Source of the DNA: JAQAZP01 sp965531145
GTDB lineage: Bacteria; Acidobacteriota; JAQAZP01
NCBI GenBank assembly: GCA_965531145.1
Contig: CBESOE010000003.1
Location: forward strand, 1 to 64,000
Direction of reading: 5' to 3'
Length of the DNA: 64,000 bases
The position numbers were made by a program, and so were the translations under genes. The notes below the pieces were generated by a model. That model was not told where the DNA came from, did no database searches, and saw nothing but the letters and a program-made list of their open reading frames with translations. This document shows, one piece after another, positions 26,443-34,524 of the stretch; the stretch's first letter is position 1; every line of letters starts with the position of its first letter.

Positions 26443-26568
26443 ATCGATTCCCCCTGAGGCTCCCCCAGGAGCCGGATAATCATCTGCCTCTTCGAGTCAA
26501 TTCACTTGAGAGTTTATCATGCGCACCACGCAATCATCTGAAATCTTCTGCCCATATGGAGTTCCGAC

Positions 26569-28080
26569 TCACAACTTGCAGACCAGCACTTTCCAGGGTG
26601 GGGCGAAGAGCGGTATCGTCTCGGCGGTGTAGCCGTACACCGCCTCGATATCGTCGTTTGCCGGCGCCACCAGGGCCAGATACCCGGCGCCTTCCTCGCG
26701 CAGCCGTTCGATCAGCTCCGGGGTGAGCTGCGGCAGGTGGACCGACCAGCCGCAGCGTTCCGCCCGGTAGAGGATCCGCGGGTCGCGGCAGTCGGTGTCC
26801 GGCATCTCGGCGGCCACGATGACCAGCGATCCCTCCTCGGTGTTGGCCGCAATCACCCGCCCCGCCTCCACCCGCAGGTGATCGATGCCGTAGTAGCGCG
26901 TCTCCGCCGTCCAGAACGCGTTGATCGCCACCACGGCCAGCAGTAGCGGGACCATCACGGACGTCATGCCCGGGAGGAGCCGGGCCAGCAGGTCCCGGAC
27001 CCGCAGCATGCCGAGGGTGATGAGCAGGGCCACCGGGGCGAGGAAGGGTATCTGGTAGTAGTCGTGGATCTGGTTGAGGTTGAAAAAGATCAACAGATAG
27101 GCGGCCAGGCCGGCGAGCCAGCACCAGAGGAACAGCCGGCCCCCCGAGGGTGCATACCGCTTCCCAACGGCAACAGCGACGCCAGGCAGCAGAAGCAGCG
27201 CCCCGGCCGCGGTGGCCACGTCGAAAAGCAGCCTTCCCAGGACGATGGCCCAGAGCACCGGTTGGAAACGCAGAGCCAGCGCCCCGAAATACCACTGCCC
27301 CATGCCGACGAACTTGAAGTAACCGGGAAGGAAATCCCAGTCCGGCGCGGCGCCGTTCACCGCCCCGGCGTGCACCTGCCAGAGGAGAAAAACGCTGGCG
27401 GGGACGGCGAGGCAGACGAGAAACCAGACAAAAGCCCGGCGGTTGAACCGTGAAAGCATCACCGCGGCCAGCGGCAGGGCAAAGTAGAAGGCGTAGGGCG
27501 CCTTGACCAGGAAGGCGAGGATGCCGAAAAAGACACCGGCCAGGTTGTGAAGCGCAGAGCGGCGTTCGTATCCCCGCAGCAGGTGCCAGGCCATGGCGTG
27601 GGCAAAAAAGACGGCGCTGAAATCGACGTGCAGGGCCCGGGAGTAAAACTGGCCCAGGGGCAGCACGAGGTAGACAGCGAGGGCCGGCCACGCGGCCCGC
27701 TCACCGAACAGATTCCGGACCAGCTGGAACAGGTAAACCGCCGACCCGCAGAAGAAGAGGAGGGTCACCAGCCGGGCCACCGCCAGGTGAAATCCAAAGA
27801 GATCGAAGGCGAGGGCCATCAGCGCTTCGGGCAGCGGAAACTCCAGGGCCAGGGTCCTGTGGCCGCCCATCCAGCAGACCGCGGGGTGGAAGAGGTCGAT
27901 CCCCTCCCGGTGGAAGTCGAGGGCGTAGTAGGCGGTGTCGCACTGCCGCCAGGAATGGGGTTCGTCTACCGGCCCGGTGAGGTGACCCGCCCGGGTGGCC
28001 AGCAGCAGTGCCAGACAGAACAGCAGGTAGAGGAGACGACGACGGTTCCCCATGGACGCGCCGGCCTGGCCATTGTTCAT
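26569..28080 (-). CDS. Integral-membrane glycosyltransferase (GT-C fold)
   Basis: 503 residues from the ATG at 28080, which follows GGGGGAGGG; ATG 28083 is equally possible and ATG 28053 less so. About 11 membrane segments. The first loop has VDEPHSWRQCDTAYYALDF, the Asp-Glu plus HxWRQ pattern of a bacterial branch of lipid-linked sugar transferases, and a periplasmic C-terminal domain ends the protein. Acceptor unknown. It is transcribed away from the BamA-type hydrolase gene, and both promoters lie within a shared 22-bp palindrome (28154-28175). Confidence 0.83.
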   Translation of the reverse strand: MNNGQAGASMGNRRRLLYLLFCLALLLATRAGHLTGPVDEPHSWRQCDTAYYALDFHREGIDLFHPAVCWMGGHRTLALEFPLPEALMALAFDLFGFHLAVARLVTLLFFCGSAVYLFQLVRNLFGERAAWPALAVYLVLPLGQFYSRALHVDFSAVFFAHAMAWHLLRGYERRSALHNLAGVFFGILAFLVKAPYAFYFALPLAAVMLSRFNRRAFVWFLVCLAVPASVFLLWQVHAGAVNGAAPDWDFLPGYFKFVGMGQWYFGALALRFQPVLWAIVLGRLLFDVATAAGALLLLPGVAVAVGKRYAPSGGRLFLWCWLAGLAAYLLIFFNLNQIHDYYQIPFLAPVALLITLGMLRVRDLLARLLPGMTSVMVPLLLAVVAINAFWTAETRYYGIDHLRVEAGRVIAANTEEGSLVIVAAEMPDTDCRDPRILYRAERCGWSVHLPQLTPELIERLREEGAGYLALVAPANDDIEAVYGYTAETIPLFAPPWKVLVCKL

Positions 28081-28129
28081 CATCCCTCCCCCGAACGTAT
28101 GCAGATGTGGACCGGAGTCTTCGCCGATC

Positions 28130-28159
28130 ATTCTGCTTCGACTGCCCACCGGATGTCAA
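28130..28159 (-). promoter_or_regulatory. Predicted promoter of the 26569-28080 glycosyltransferase gene
   Basis: TTGACA (28154-28159), an 18-nt spacer and CAGAAT (28130-28135), reading on the minus strand. Confidence 0.55.
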
Positions 28160-28175
28160 AGCGGCCTGTTTGACA
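28154..28175. promoter_or_regulatory. Palindromic operator candidate between two divergent promoters
   Basis: TGTCAAA-N8-TTTGACA is a perfect 7-bp inverted repeat. Each arm contains the -35 box of one divergent promoter, so a dimeric regulator bound here would cover both. It may also be a simple by-product of two consensus -35 boxes facing away from each other. Confidence 0.5.
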
Positions 28176-28198
28176 AAAACAGACGTTGCCAGCATACT
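28170..28198 (+). promoter_or_regulatory. Predicted promoter of the bamA-type hydrolase gene
   Basis: A consensus TTGACA (28170-28175), a 17-nt spacer and CATACT (28193-28198). The leader is about 130 nt. Confidence 0.7.
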
Positions 28199-28332
28199 TT
28201 CGACGCAGTTACATGTACGCCAATCCAAGGACGGTACGCACGCAAACGCATTCCTCATTCCATCCAGCACCGGGCCGCGGCAACCGATGAGCAGGTTTCC
28301 CGGTCGGTGAGGACACCTATGGAGGTACGCCG

Positions 28333-29466
28333 ATGACCCTCGAATGGCTCCCGCGGGACGACCAGATCAAGGACCATGCGCTTATCGGGTCCGAGCACTG
28401 GGGCACTGACGCGCCCTGCACCATCTACGAAAAACGACCGGTGCTGGACAAGGCGGGCAACCCGGTGGACGGGCTGTACACCGCATGGGTGATCCTCAAC
28501 AACCCGAGACAATACAACTCCTACAACACCGAGATGGTCAAGGGGGTGATCGCCGGGTTCCAGGCCGCGTCCAGCGACCGCTCGGTGGTGGCCATCATCT
28601 TCACCGCGGTGGGTGACCGCTCCTTCTGCACCGGCGGCAACACCAAGGAGTACGCCGAGTACTACAGCAAGCGGCCCAATGAGTATGGCGAGTACATGGA
28701 TCTGTTCAACGGCATGGTGGACGCGATCCTCAACTGCAAGAAGCCCACCATCTGCCGAGTCAACGGAATGCGGGTGGCCGGCGGGCAGGAGATCGGCATG
28801 GCCTGCGACCTGGCCATCTCCTCCGACCTGGCGATATTCGGCCAGGCCGGTCCCAAGCATGGTTCGGCCCCGGACGGCGGCTCCACCGATTTCCTGCCCT
28901 GGATGCTCTCCATCGAGGACGCCATGTGGAACTGCATCTCCTGCGAGATGTGGAGCTCGTACAAGATGAAGGTCAAGGGCCTGATCACCAAGGTGGTTCC
29001 GGTGCTCAAGGTGGACGGGAATTTCGTCCGCAACCCGCTGGTGATCACCGACCGCTACATCGATGACGGTGAGATCGTCTACGGCGAGATGAAGCGCGGC
29101 GAAGAAGCGGCAGCCGCCAAGGAACTGCTGAAGGGAGGCACCACCGACTTCGAACTGCTGGACAAGGAGTTGGACAAGATCATCTGGCGCTTCACCAACC
29201 TCTTCCCCGGCTGCCTGATCAAGTCCATCGACGGTATCCGGGCCAAGAAGAAGTTCTTCTGGGATCAGAACAAGCTGCCCAACCGCCACTGGCTGGCGGC
29301 CAACATGTCCACCGAGGCCTTCCTCGGCTTCCACGCCTTCAACACCAAGAAGATCACCGGCACGGACACCATCGATTTCGTCAAGTATCGCCAGATGATC
29401 GCCGAAGGGCGGCAGATCGACGACGAGGCCATGGCCGAGGTGCTGGGCACGCCCATCGAGGAGTAG
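28333..29466 (+). CDS. bamA: 6-oxocyclohex-1-ene-1-carbonyl-CoA hydrolase
   Basis: 377 residues, the normal length of BamA/Oah, a crotonase-superfamily enzyme that hydrates and opens the ring of 6-oxocyclohex-1-enoyl-CoA to give 3-hydroxypimelyl-CoA in the anaerobic benzoyl-CoA pathway. Recognisable blocks are FCTGGNTKEYAEYY, RVNGMRVAGGQEIGMACDLA, GPKHGSAPDGGSTDFLP and the C-terminal FPGCLIKSIDGIRAKKKFFW. GGAGG precedes the start. This is not the outer-membrane BamA. No benzoyl-CoA reductase, dienoyl-CoA hydratase or hydroxyacyl-CoA dehydrogenase gene is in the window, so it is an orphan here. It may work with genes elsewhere or on another alicyclic acyl-CoA. Confidence 0.9.
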   Translation: MTLEWLPRDDQIKDHALIGSEHWGTDAPCTIYEKRPVLDKAGNPVDGLYTAWVILNNPRQYNSYNTEMVKGVIAGFQAASSDRSVVAIIFTAVGDRSFCTGGNTKEYAEYYSKRPNEYGEYMDLFNGMVDAILNCKKPTICRVNGMRVAGGQEIGMACDLAISSDLAIFGQAGPKHGSAPDGGSTDFLPWMLSIEDAMWNCISCEMWSSYKMKVKGLITKVVPVLKVDGNFVRNPLVITDRYIDDGEIVYGEMKRGEEAAAAKELLKGGTTDFELLDKELDKIIWRFTNLFPGCLIKSIDGIRAKKKFFWDQNKLPNRHWLAANMSTEAFLGFHAFNTKKITGTDTIDFVKYRQMIAEGRQIDDEAMAEVLGTPIEE

Positions 29467-29475
29467 GGAGAACGC

Positions 29476-29494
29476 CTGTCCCCTTTTTTTATCC
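29476..29494. repeat. Degenerate single GGGGACAG repeat unit between two stop codons
   Basis: Read on the minus strand, the ureohydrolase stop TAA (29489-29491) runs directly into AAAAAGGGGACAGGC. The core matches the repeat units at 12257, 43663, 49252 and 61165. The T-run after CTGTCCCC on the plus strand could help end the bamA transcript, though no good stem is present. Confidence 0.5.
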
Positions 29495-30310
29495 CAGCAT
29501 CTTGCCCAGGATTTCCTTGAGCAGCTTCACCGCGGCCATGGCGCTGATGCCGTCGGGGTCCCGGCGGGGGTTGAGCTCCACCAGGTCGGCGCCCAACAGG
29601 GGTTGGTCCAACCGCTGGATCAGCCGGATCACGTCGCGGGTGGAAAAGCCTCCCGGCTCATGGTGCGAGACCCCGGGGGCAAAGGCCGGGTCGAGGCAGT
29701 CGAGATCGAGGCTGAGGTAGACCGGCCCGTCGAACGAAGGAACCCAGCCCGGTTCCCAGTGCCGCATCTCCAGAATCTCCACACCATACCGGGCGGCCCG
29801 CACCCGGTCCACCGGCCGCAGGGTCCGGATGCCGGCCTGGACCAGCCGCCCCACCAGCCCCTCCTCCAGGGCGCGCAGCATGGGGCACCCGTGGGAAAAG
29901 CGGTTGCCCTCCAGCTCGTCATAGATGTCGGCATGGGCGTCGAGGTGCAGGATGTTGAGACCCGGACTCTGTCCTGCCTGGGCCCGGAGGAGCGGCAGGG
30001 TCACCGAGTGGTCACCGCCCAGCGCCACCACCCGGGCCCCGGCCCCGATGATATCCGCGGCAGCACCCTCGATCAGGGTGAAGGGATCATCGCTCGCCTC
30101 CAACTGGAGATCGCCCAGGTCGTGCCAGGAGGAAGAGGCACCGAGGTCCAGGCCGTTTTCACAACAGTAGTTGCTCGACCCACAGTGCAGCAGTTCCCGG
30201 ATCCGGCCCGGGGCAGCGGCAGGGCCGCGCATGAAGGACGAGTTGCGATCCAGGGGCAGACCGATCAGGGCTACCATCCCCGGCCGCAGGCTGACCAGAT
30301 CAAGAGGCAT
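29489..30310 (-). CDS. Ureohydrolase (arginase/agmatinase family)
   Basis: 273 residues. The binuclear manganese site is complete: GGDHSVTLP, the DAHADIYD loop, FSHG, and the SLDLDCLDP strand with CLDPAFAPGVSHHEPGG. Enzymes of this family release urea from arginine, agmatine, formiminoglutamate or guanidinobutyrate; the loop residues do not allow a firm choice. It is cytoplasmic. The start at 30310 follows AAGGAG. Its own promoter lies at 30336-30364. Arginine freed by the cyanophycin genes at 49-55 kb could be a substrate, but no physical link supports that. Confidence 0.9.
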   Translation of the reverse strand: MPLDLVSLRPGMVALIGLPLDRNSSFMRGPAAAPGRIRELLHCGSSNYCCENGLDLGASSSWHDLGDLQLEASDDPFTLIEGAAADIIGAGARVVALGGDHSVTLPLLRAQAGQSPGLNILHLDAHADIYDELEGNRFSHGCPMLRALEEGLVGRLVQAGIRTLRPVDRVRAARYGVEILEMRHWEPGWVPSFDGPVYLSLDLDCLDPAFAPGVSHHEPGGFSTRDVIRLIQRLDQPLLGADLVELNPRRDPDGISAMAAVKLLKEILGKMLG

Positions 30311-30335
30311 TGATGACTCTCCTTTTGTGCCTCAA

Positions 30336-30364
30336 AGCATAAGGAATGGTTCCCCGGCCGTCAA
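30336..30364 (-). promoter_or_regulatory. Predicted ureohydrolase promoter
   Basis: TTGACG (30359-30364), a 17-nt spacer and TATGCT (30336-30341) on the minus strand, 26 nt before the start codon. Confidence 0.65.
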
Positions 30365-30386
30365 ACACAGCCGACCTGATCCGCTC

Positions 30387-30416
30387 TTGGTGCCCCCAGT
30401 GGCTACGGGCTATACT
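30387..30416 (+). promoter_or_regulatory. Possible promoter of the radical-SAM-like / glycosyltransferase operon
   Basis: TTGGTG (30387-30392), an 18-nt spacer and TATACT (30411-30416), 36 nt before the ATG at 30452. Confidence 0.5.
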
Positions 30417-30451
30417 TACGGATCGAACCGAATCAGTTGCAGAGGCCCTGA

Positions 30452-32464
30452 ATGAACACCCTGCTGATCTATCCGCCCTGGCGGCAGCCCTTCATGCCGC
30501 CGCTGAGCCTGGCCGCCCTCACCGGGTTCCTCGAGGACCGGGGGGTGGTCTGCCGGCAGCGGGACCTCAACCTGGAAACCATCCGGCAGCTTGTGGAGCC
30601 GACGTGGCTCCAGCGTGCCGAAACGGAAATTCTCCGCCGGATCGCCGAGATCGAAGGCACGGACGAACTGGATGGAGAAACCGCCCTGATTCACCAGACG
30701 CTGGTGGGGGCCTCACTCCGTCTCCCGGCCCTCTCCCGGCTGGTGGAAGACGCACGACAGACCCTGCTCGACCCGGACCGCTTCTACCAGCTTGACCACT
30801 ACCGCCGGGCGATGCGCGACTTCGAGGAAGCGTTGAGCGTTGTCTCGCTGGCCTGGGCGCCCTGCCGCTTCCTGCTGCACGGCCACCGCTCCGCCGCCGA
30901 GGCCCAGGGGCCCGACGGACCCATCGAAAAGCGAGCGGCCGGCAGCGAAGAACAATTGCTCACCGCACTGCTGGAGGAATCGTTCATCCCCTCGATCACC
31001 GGGACCGTACCCGGCCTGCTGCTGGTGCTGGCCGACTATCGCAGCCAACTGCTGCCCGCCCTGACCCTGCTGCGCCTGGTCCGTCGGCGGCTGCCCGGCA
31101 TTCGGACGGCCATGGCCGGGTGGATGGCGGAAGAGCTGCTGAGGCGCCCGCCGGCAACAGCCGACCTCAGCGAGGTGATCGACGTGCTGGTCAGCGGCAG
31201 ACCGGAGGAGCCGCTGCTGAGATTGTCCCGGGCCCTGGAGACCGGCCCGCTGGACCAGGTGCCGGGGCTGGTCCGCCGCGGCCCCGGTGAACCGCCGAAA
31301 GTGGTGGCCGACGGAACGCTGACCGCCAACGATCTGCCGGCCCCCTCGTTCAGTGGTCTCCGGCTGGATCGCTACTTCAGTCCCGAACCTGTTCTCCCGG
31401 TCCGGGCCTCATCCCGGGCCGCCGAGCAGATTGTGGCCCTCGGGGCCAGGCACGGCTGCCACCGGTTTTTGCTCTTTGGCGACCTCGACCGCCAGACCGC
31501 CGATGACGTCGCCGCCCGGCTGGCCCGGGAGACGGAATCCCCTGCCTGGTTCGGATCACTGGACCGGGGCAATCTCCCGGACAAGGATTCCTGCCACCGG
31601 CTGGCCACAGCCGGATGTGTCAAGTTGCAGCTCCGGGTGGGCCGGAGACTCGACCTCGGACCGGATATGCTTGACCAGGTCCGCCGGGCCGTGAAGTTCT
31701 GTCCACCGGCGGGTATCGGCGTCCACCTGCACTGCAGACTGGATGCGGACAGCCACAAGGGGAAGGTGACCGAAGAGCTGGGCGGATTCTTCACGGAAAA
31801 CAGAGGGCAGATCACCGGGCCGGGATTCTCCTTCTCCTGCCGGGTGGTCCGGGACGGACATCCGGGCCCCGCCGGCGGAGGCAGTCCACCGGATCTCTAC
31901 AACGATGCCACCGCCCCGGTTCCGGGAACCGCCCCTGGTTTCGGCCGTGACCCCGGCGACCGGGACCTGCCGCCGGAATCGCCGGGTGAAGAACAGCGCT
32001 GGCGCCTGGTCCGCGAAGCCGGGGCAGCCATGGGTCCCTGCCTCACACCCGGCACAGCTGTTCACGATTTCCTCTACCTGGCACACTATGGCCTGGCCCC
32101 GCCCACTCCCCCGGCAGCCGAGTCTCCAAGCACCACGGTCCTCGAAGCCGGCCTGGTGCTCCGCCCCGCCCGCGCACTGGTGCGTCGACGGTTTCAGGGC
32201 TATGACCCGATGGTTGCGAACAGCAAGGATGCTACCAACTCCATCGTTTTCCGCGCGACCCGGGCGAGGTGGTGGGCTGTTCCCGGGGATGGCTACCGCT
32301 TCCGCCCGCTGCCCGACCTGGCCGTTTCGATTCTCGAACAGTGCGACGGCACCAGGACCTGGGAGCAGGCGGTGGAGGCAGCCGAATCCGTAGATCCTCT
32401 GGATCACGGTCTGGGTGAACGGCTGGTACGCATGATGCTCGGGGAGGGTTTGCTGGAAACATGA
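30452..32464 (+). CDS. Radical-SAM-like protein lacking the Fe-S cysteines, with B12-like N-domain and PqqD-like C-domain
   Basis: 670 residues. The N-terminus (LLIYPPWRQPFMPPLSLAAL) has the cobalamin-binding-domain look of B12-radical-SAM enzymes. Residues about 296-322 (LPAPSFSGLRLDRYFSPEPV and LPVRASSR) match the linker that normally leads into TSRGC and the CxxxCxxC cluster loop. Here that loop is missing: Ser-Arg passes straight to AAEQIVALGARHGCHRF, the next helix and strand. Later barrel elements remain (LDRGNLPDKDSCHRLATAGC). No CxxxCxxC occurs anywhere. The last about 90 residues resemble PqqD (FRPLPDLAVSILEQCDGTRT). It may be a non-catalytic peptide-binding relative. Its stop overlaps the TMTC-like gene start by four bases. 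Confidence 0.75.
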   Translation: MNTLLIYPPWRQPFMPPLSLAALTGFLEDRGVVCRQRDLNLETIRQLVEPTWLQRAETEILRRIAEIEGTDELDGETALIHQTLVGASLRLPALSRLVEDARQTLLDPDRFYQLDHYRRAMRDFEEALSVVSLAWAPCRFLLHGHRSAAEAQGPDGPIEKRAAGSEEQLLTALLEESFIPSITGTVPGLLLVLADYRSQLLPALTLLRLVRRRLPGIRTAMAGWMAEELLRRPPATADLSEVIDVLVSGRPEEPLLRLSRALETGPLDQVPGLVRRGPGEPPKVVADGTLTANDLPAPSFSGLRLDRYFSPEPVLPVRASSRAAEQIVALGARHGCHRFLLFGDLDRQTADDVAARLARETESPAWFGSLDRGNLPDKDSCHRLATAGCVKLQLRVGRRLDLGPDMLDQVRRAVKFCPPAGIGVHLHCRLDADSHKGKVTEELGGFFTENRGQITGPGFSFSCRVVRDGHPGPAGGGSPPDLYNDATAPVPGTAPGFGRDPGDRDLPPESPGEEQRWRLVREAGAAMGPCLTPGTAVHDFLYLAHYGLAPPTPPAAESPSTTVLEAGLVLRPARALVRRRFQGYDPMVANSKDATNSIVFRATRARWWAVPGDGYRFRPLPDLAVSILEQCDGTRTWEQAVEAAESVDPLDHGLGERLVRMMLGEGLLET

Positions 32465-34518
32465 TCAACGGTTCCACCAGGAACAATTCCGGACGACTCC
32501 CGAGGTGGGCCACCCTGCTTCTCCTCGCCGCGGCAGCGTGCCTGCTTTTCGCCAACACCGTGCCCAACGGCCTGACCCTTGACGATGCCGCGATCATCGG
32601 CGACAACCCCCTGGTCCGGCAGCTCAATCCCCTGCGCTACCTCACCGCCGGCTGGTGGTCCGGACAGCGGGCCGGATACGGCGACCAGCTCTACCGGCCG
32701 CTGACCATGTTCAGTTTCGGACTGCAGTATGCGCTCCACGGTGTGTCTCCCCTGGGCTACCACCTGGTGAACCTGCTGCTCTACGCCCTCTGCCTGCCGC
32801 TGGTCCACCAGTTGCTGCGGCGGCTCACCGGCTGCGGGACCGGTGCGTTCTGGGGATCGCTGGTCTTTGCCCTGCATGCCGTGCACAGCGAGGCGGTGGC
32901 CAACGTGGTGGGCCGGGCGGAACTGCTGGCCTTCCTCTTCGGCATGACCGCGCTCTGGCTCCACGCCCGGGACTACCGCCTGGCCCGCTGGGGCAGGGCC
33001 GTGGGGCTGCCCCTGGCCCTGGCCTGTTTCTTCTGCGCCGCGGCGAGCAAGGAGAGCGCCCTGGCCTGGCTGCCGGTCCTGGTCCTCTGGGACCTGGCCA
33101 CCACCCGTCCGGACCAGGGGCCCGGTCCGCGGGTGACGGCGAACATCCCCCGCTCCTACGTCTGGTATCTGCTCCCGGCGGCGGCCTACCTGCTGCTGCG
33201 GCTCTCCGCCCTCACCGCCGTGTCGACCGCGGCACGCCCGGGGGCGGTCTACTACCCGGTGAACCCGCTGGCCTACGCCGAGACAGCCATCCGGGTTATC
33301 ACCGGCCTGAAGCTGCTCTTCTACCAGGTCCTGCTGCTCCTTTTCCCCTTCCGGCTCTGCAGTGACTACTCCTTCGAAGCGATCAGCCTGGTCCGCACCT
33401 GGTATGACCCGCTCTTCCTCATGGCCCTGGCCGGTCATGCCCTGCTGATCGGCGGCGCCATCCTGGCCTGGCGCCGCTGCCGGCCACTCTTCTTTGCCGT
33501 TGCCTTTTTCTACTGCACAGCGCTGATCACCTCGAACATTCCACTGGCCATCGGCACCATCTTTGGCGAACGGCTGCTCTTTACCCCCAGCTTCGCCCTG
33601 GCTGCTGCCGCGGCGTGGCTATTGCGCCGCAGGCATGCGATGGAGGGCGAGGATGACACCCCTGCCCCGCTGGACCGGCGACGGGTTCACGCCCTGGGGC
33701 TGGCCGCCCTCTGGCTCACCGCCTCGGCGGTCACCGCCATGTCCCGCGGGCCCCAGTGGCGTGACAACCGCACTCTTTTCCTCCACGATGTGGAGCGCCA
33801 GCCCAAAAGTGTGGTGCTCAACCTGCGGGCGGCCGAGATCCGCATGGACGACGGGGATACGGCGGAAGCGGAACGGTTGCTCCTCCGGTCGCTGGAGATC
33901 CTCCCCGACGACCCGGTGGCGCTGAACAACCTCGGCGAGCTCTACCGCCTCACCGGTCGCCACCGGGAGGCCGACCAGCGGCTGCGACAGGCGCTGCGTG
34001 CCGCGGCCGCTCCCCGATGGGCCTCCGCCCCGCGCAACCGCGCCCTGCCCTGCTACAACCTGGGTCTGCTGCGCATCGCCCAGGAGCGGCACCTGGAGGC
34101 GATCTTCTGGTTGAGCAAGGCAACATACCTCGATCCCTCCGACAGCGGCATTCTGGACAGTCTGCTCCAGGCGGCCCTTGCCGGACGGTTGGAAACAAGG
34201 TTCCAGACCTGGGTGAAGCGAGCTGAAGACCGTTTTCCCGGCCAGCCGGCATGGCGTTACTACCAGGGCCTCTTCGAGCTCCATTTCCGAAACAACTCCG
34301 GAGTGGCGGAAACCCACCTGGCTGCCGCCCTGGCGGCCGGTCCGGAGGACATCCGGTTCCACATCGCCATGGCTGACCTCAAGGCCCAGACCGGACGTTT
34401 TACGGAGAGCGCCACACTCTACCGGCGAATCCTGGAGCGCTTTCAGCTGCAGCCGGGCCAGGCGGCAGAAATACAAAACAGGCTGCGTATACTGGAAAGC
34501 GGCGTACAGAGGAACTGA
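32461..34518 (+). CDS. TMTC-like membrane mannosyltransferase with TPR tail
   Basis: 685 residues. Residues 1 to about 450 form some 11 membrane helices with the TMTC-type blocks LTLDDAAIIGDNPLVRQLNP, YRPLTMFSF, HAVHSEAVANVVGRAELLA and KESALAWLPVL. A TPR region follows (about 455-685). Eukaryotic TMTC proteins O-mannosylate secreted proteins from dolichyl-phosphate mannose; bacterial relatives probably do similar periplasmic protein glycosylation, with the TPR binding the acceptor. The ATG at 32461 overlaps the upstream stop, and the next glycosyltransferase gene starts 7 bases after its end, so the three form one operon. Confidence 0.88.
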   Translation: MINGSTRNNSGRLPRWATLLLLAAAACLLFANTVPNGLTLDDAAIIGDNPLVRQLNPLRYLTAGWWSGQRAGYGDQLYRPLTMFSFGLQYALHGVSPLGYHLVNLLLYALCLPLVHQLLRRLTGCGTGAFWGSLVFALHAVHSEAVANVVGRAELLAFLFGMTALWLHARDYRLARWGRAVGLPLALACFFCAAASKESALAWLPVLVLWDLATTRPDQGPGPRVTANIPRSYVWYLLPAAAYLLLRLSALTAVSTAARPGAVYYPVNPLAYAETAIRVITGLKLLFYQVLLLLFPFRLCSDYSFEAISLVRTWYDPLFLMALAGHALLIGGAILAWRRCRPLFFAVAFFYCTALITSNIPLAIGTIFGERLLFTPSFALAAAAAWLLRRRHAMEGEDDTPAPLDRRRVHALGLAALWLTASAVTAMSRGPQWRDNRTLFLHDVERQPKSVVLNLRAAEIRMDDGDTAEAERLLLRSLEILPDDPVALNNLGELYRLTGRHREADQRLRQALRAAAAPRWASAPRNRALPCYNLGLLRIAQERHLEAIFWLSKATYLDPSDSGILDSLLQAALAGRLETRFQTWVKRAEDRFPGQPAWRYYQGLFELHFRNNSGVAETHLAAALAAGPEDIRFHIAMADLKAQTGRFTESATLYRRILERFQLQPGQAAEIQNRLRILESGVQRN

Positions 34519-34524
34519 GCAGAG

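Noticed and set aside
26470..26530. FNR/CRP-type box upstream of the DUF438 gene (TCAATTCACTTGA).
   Set aside because: The half-sites are in the reverse orientation (TCAA...TTGA) to the FNR consensus and the spacing does not fit, so it is not supported as a regulator site.
28333..29466. Reading bamA here as the outer-membrane barrel assembly factor.
   Set aside because: The protein is a soluble crotonase-fold hydrolase; the shared name is coincidental.
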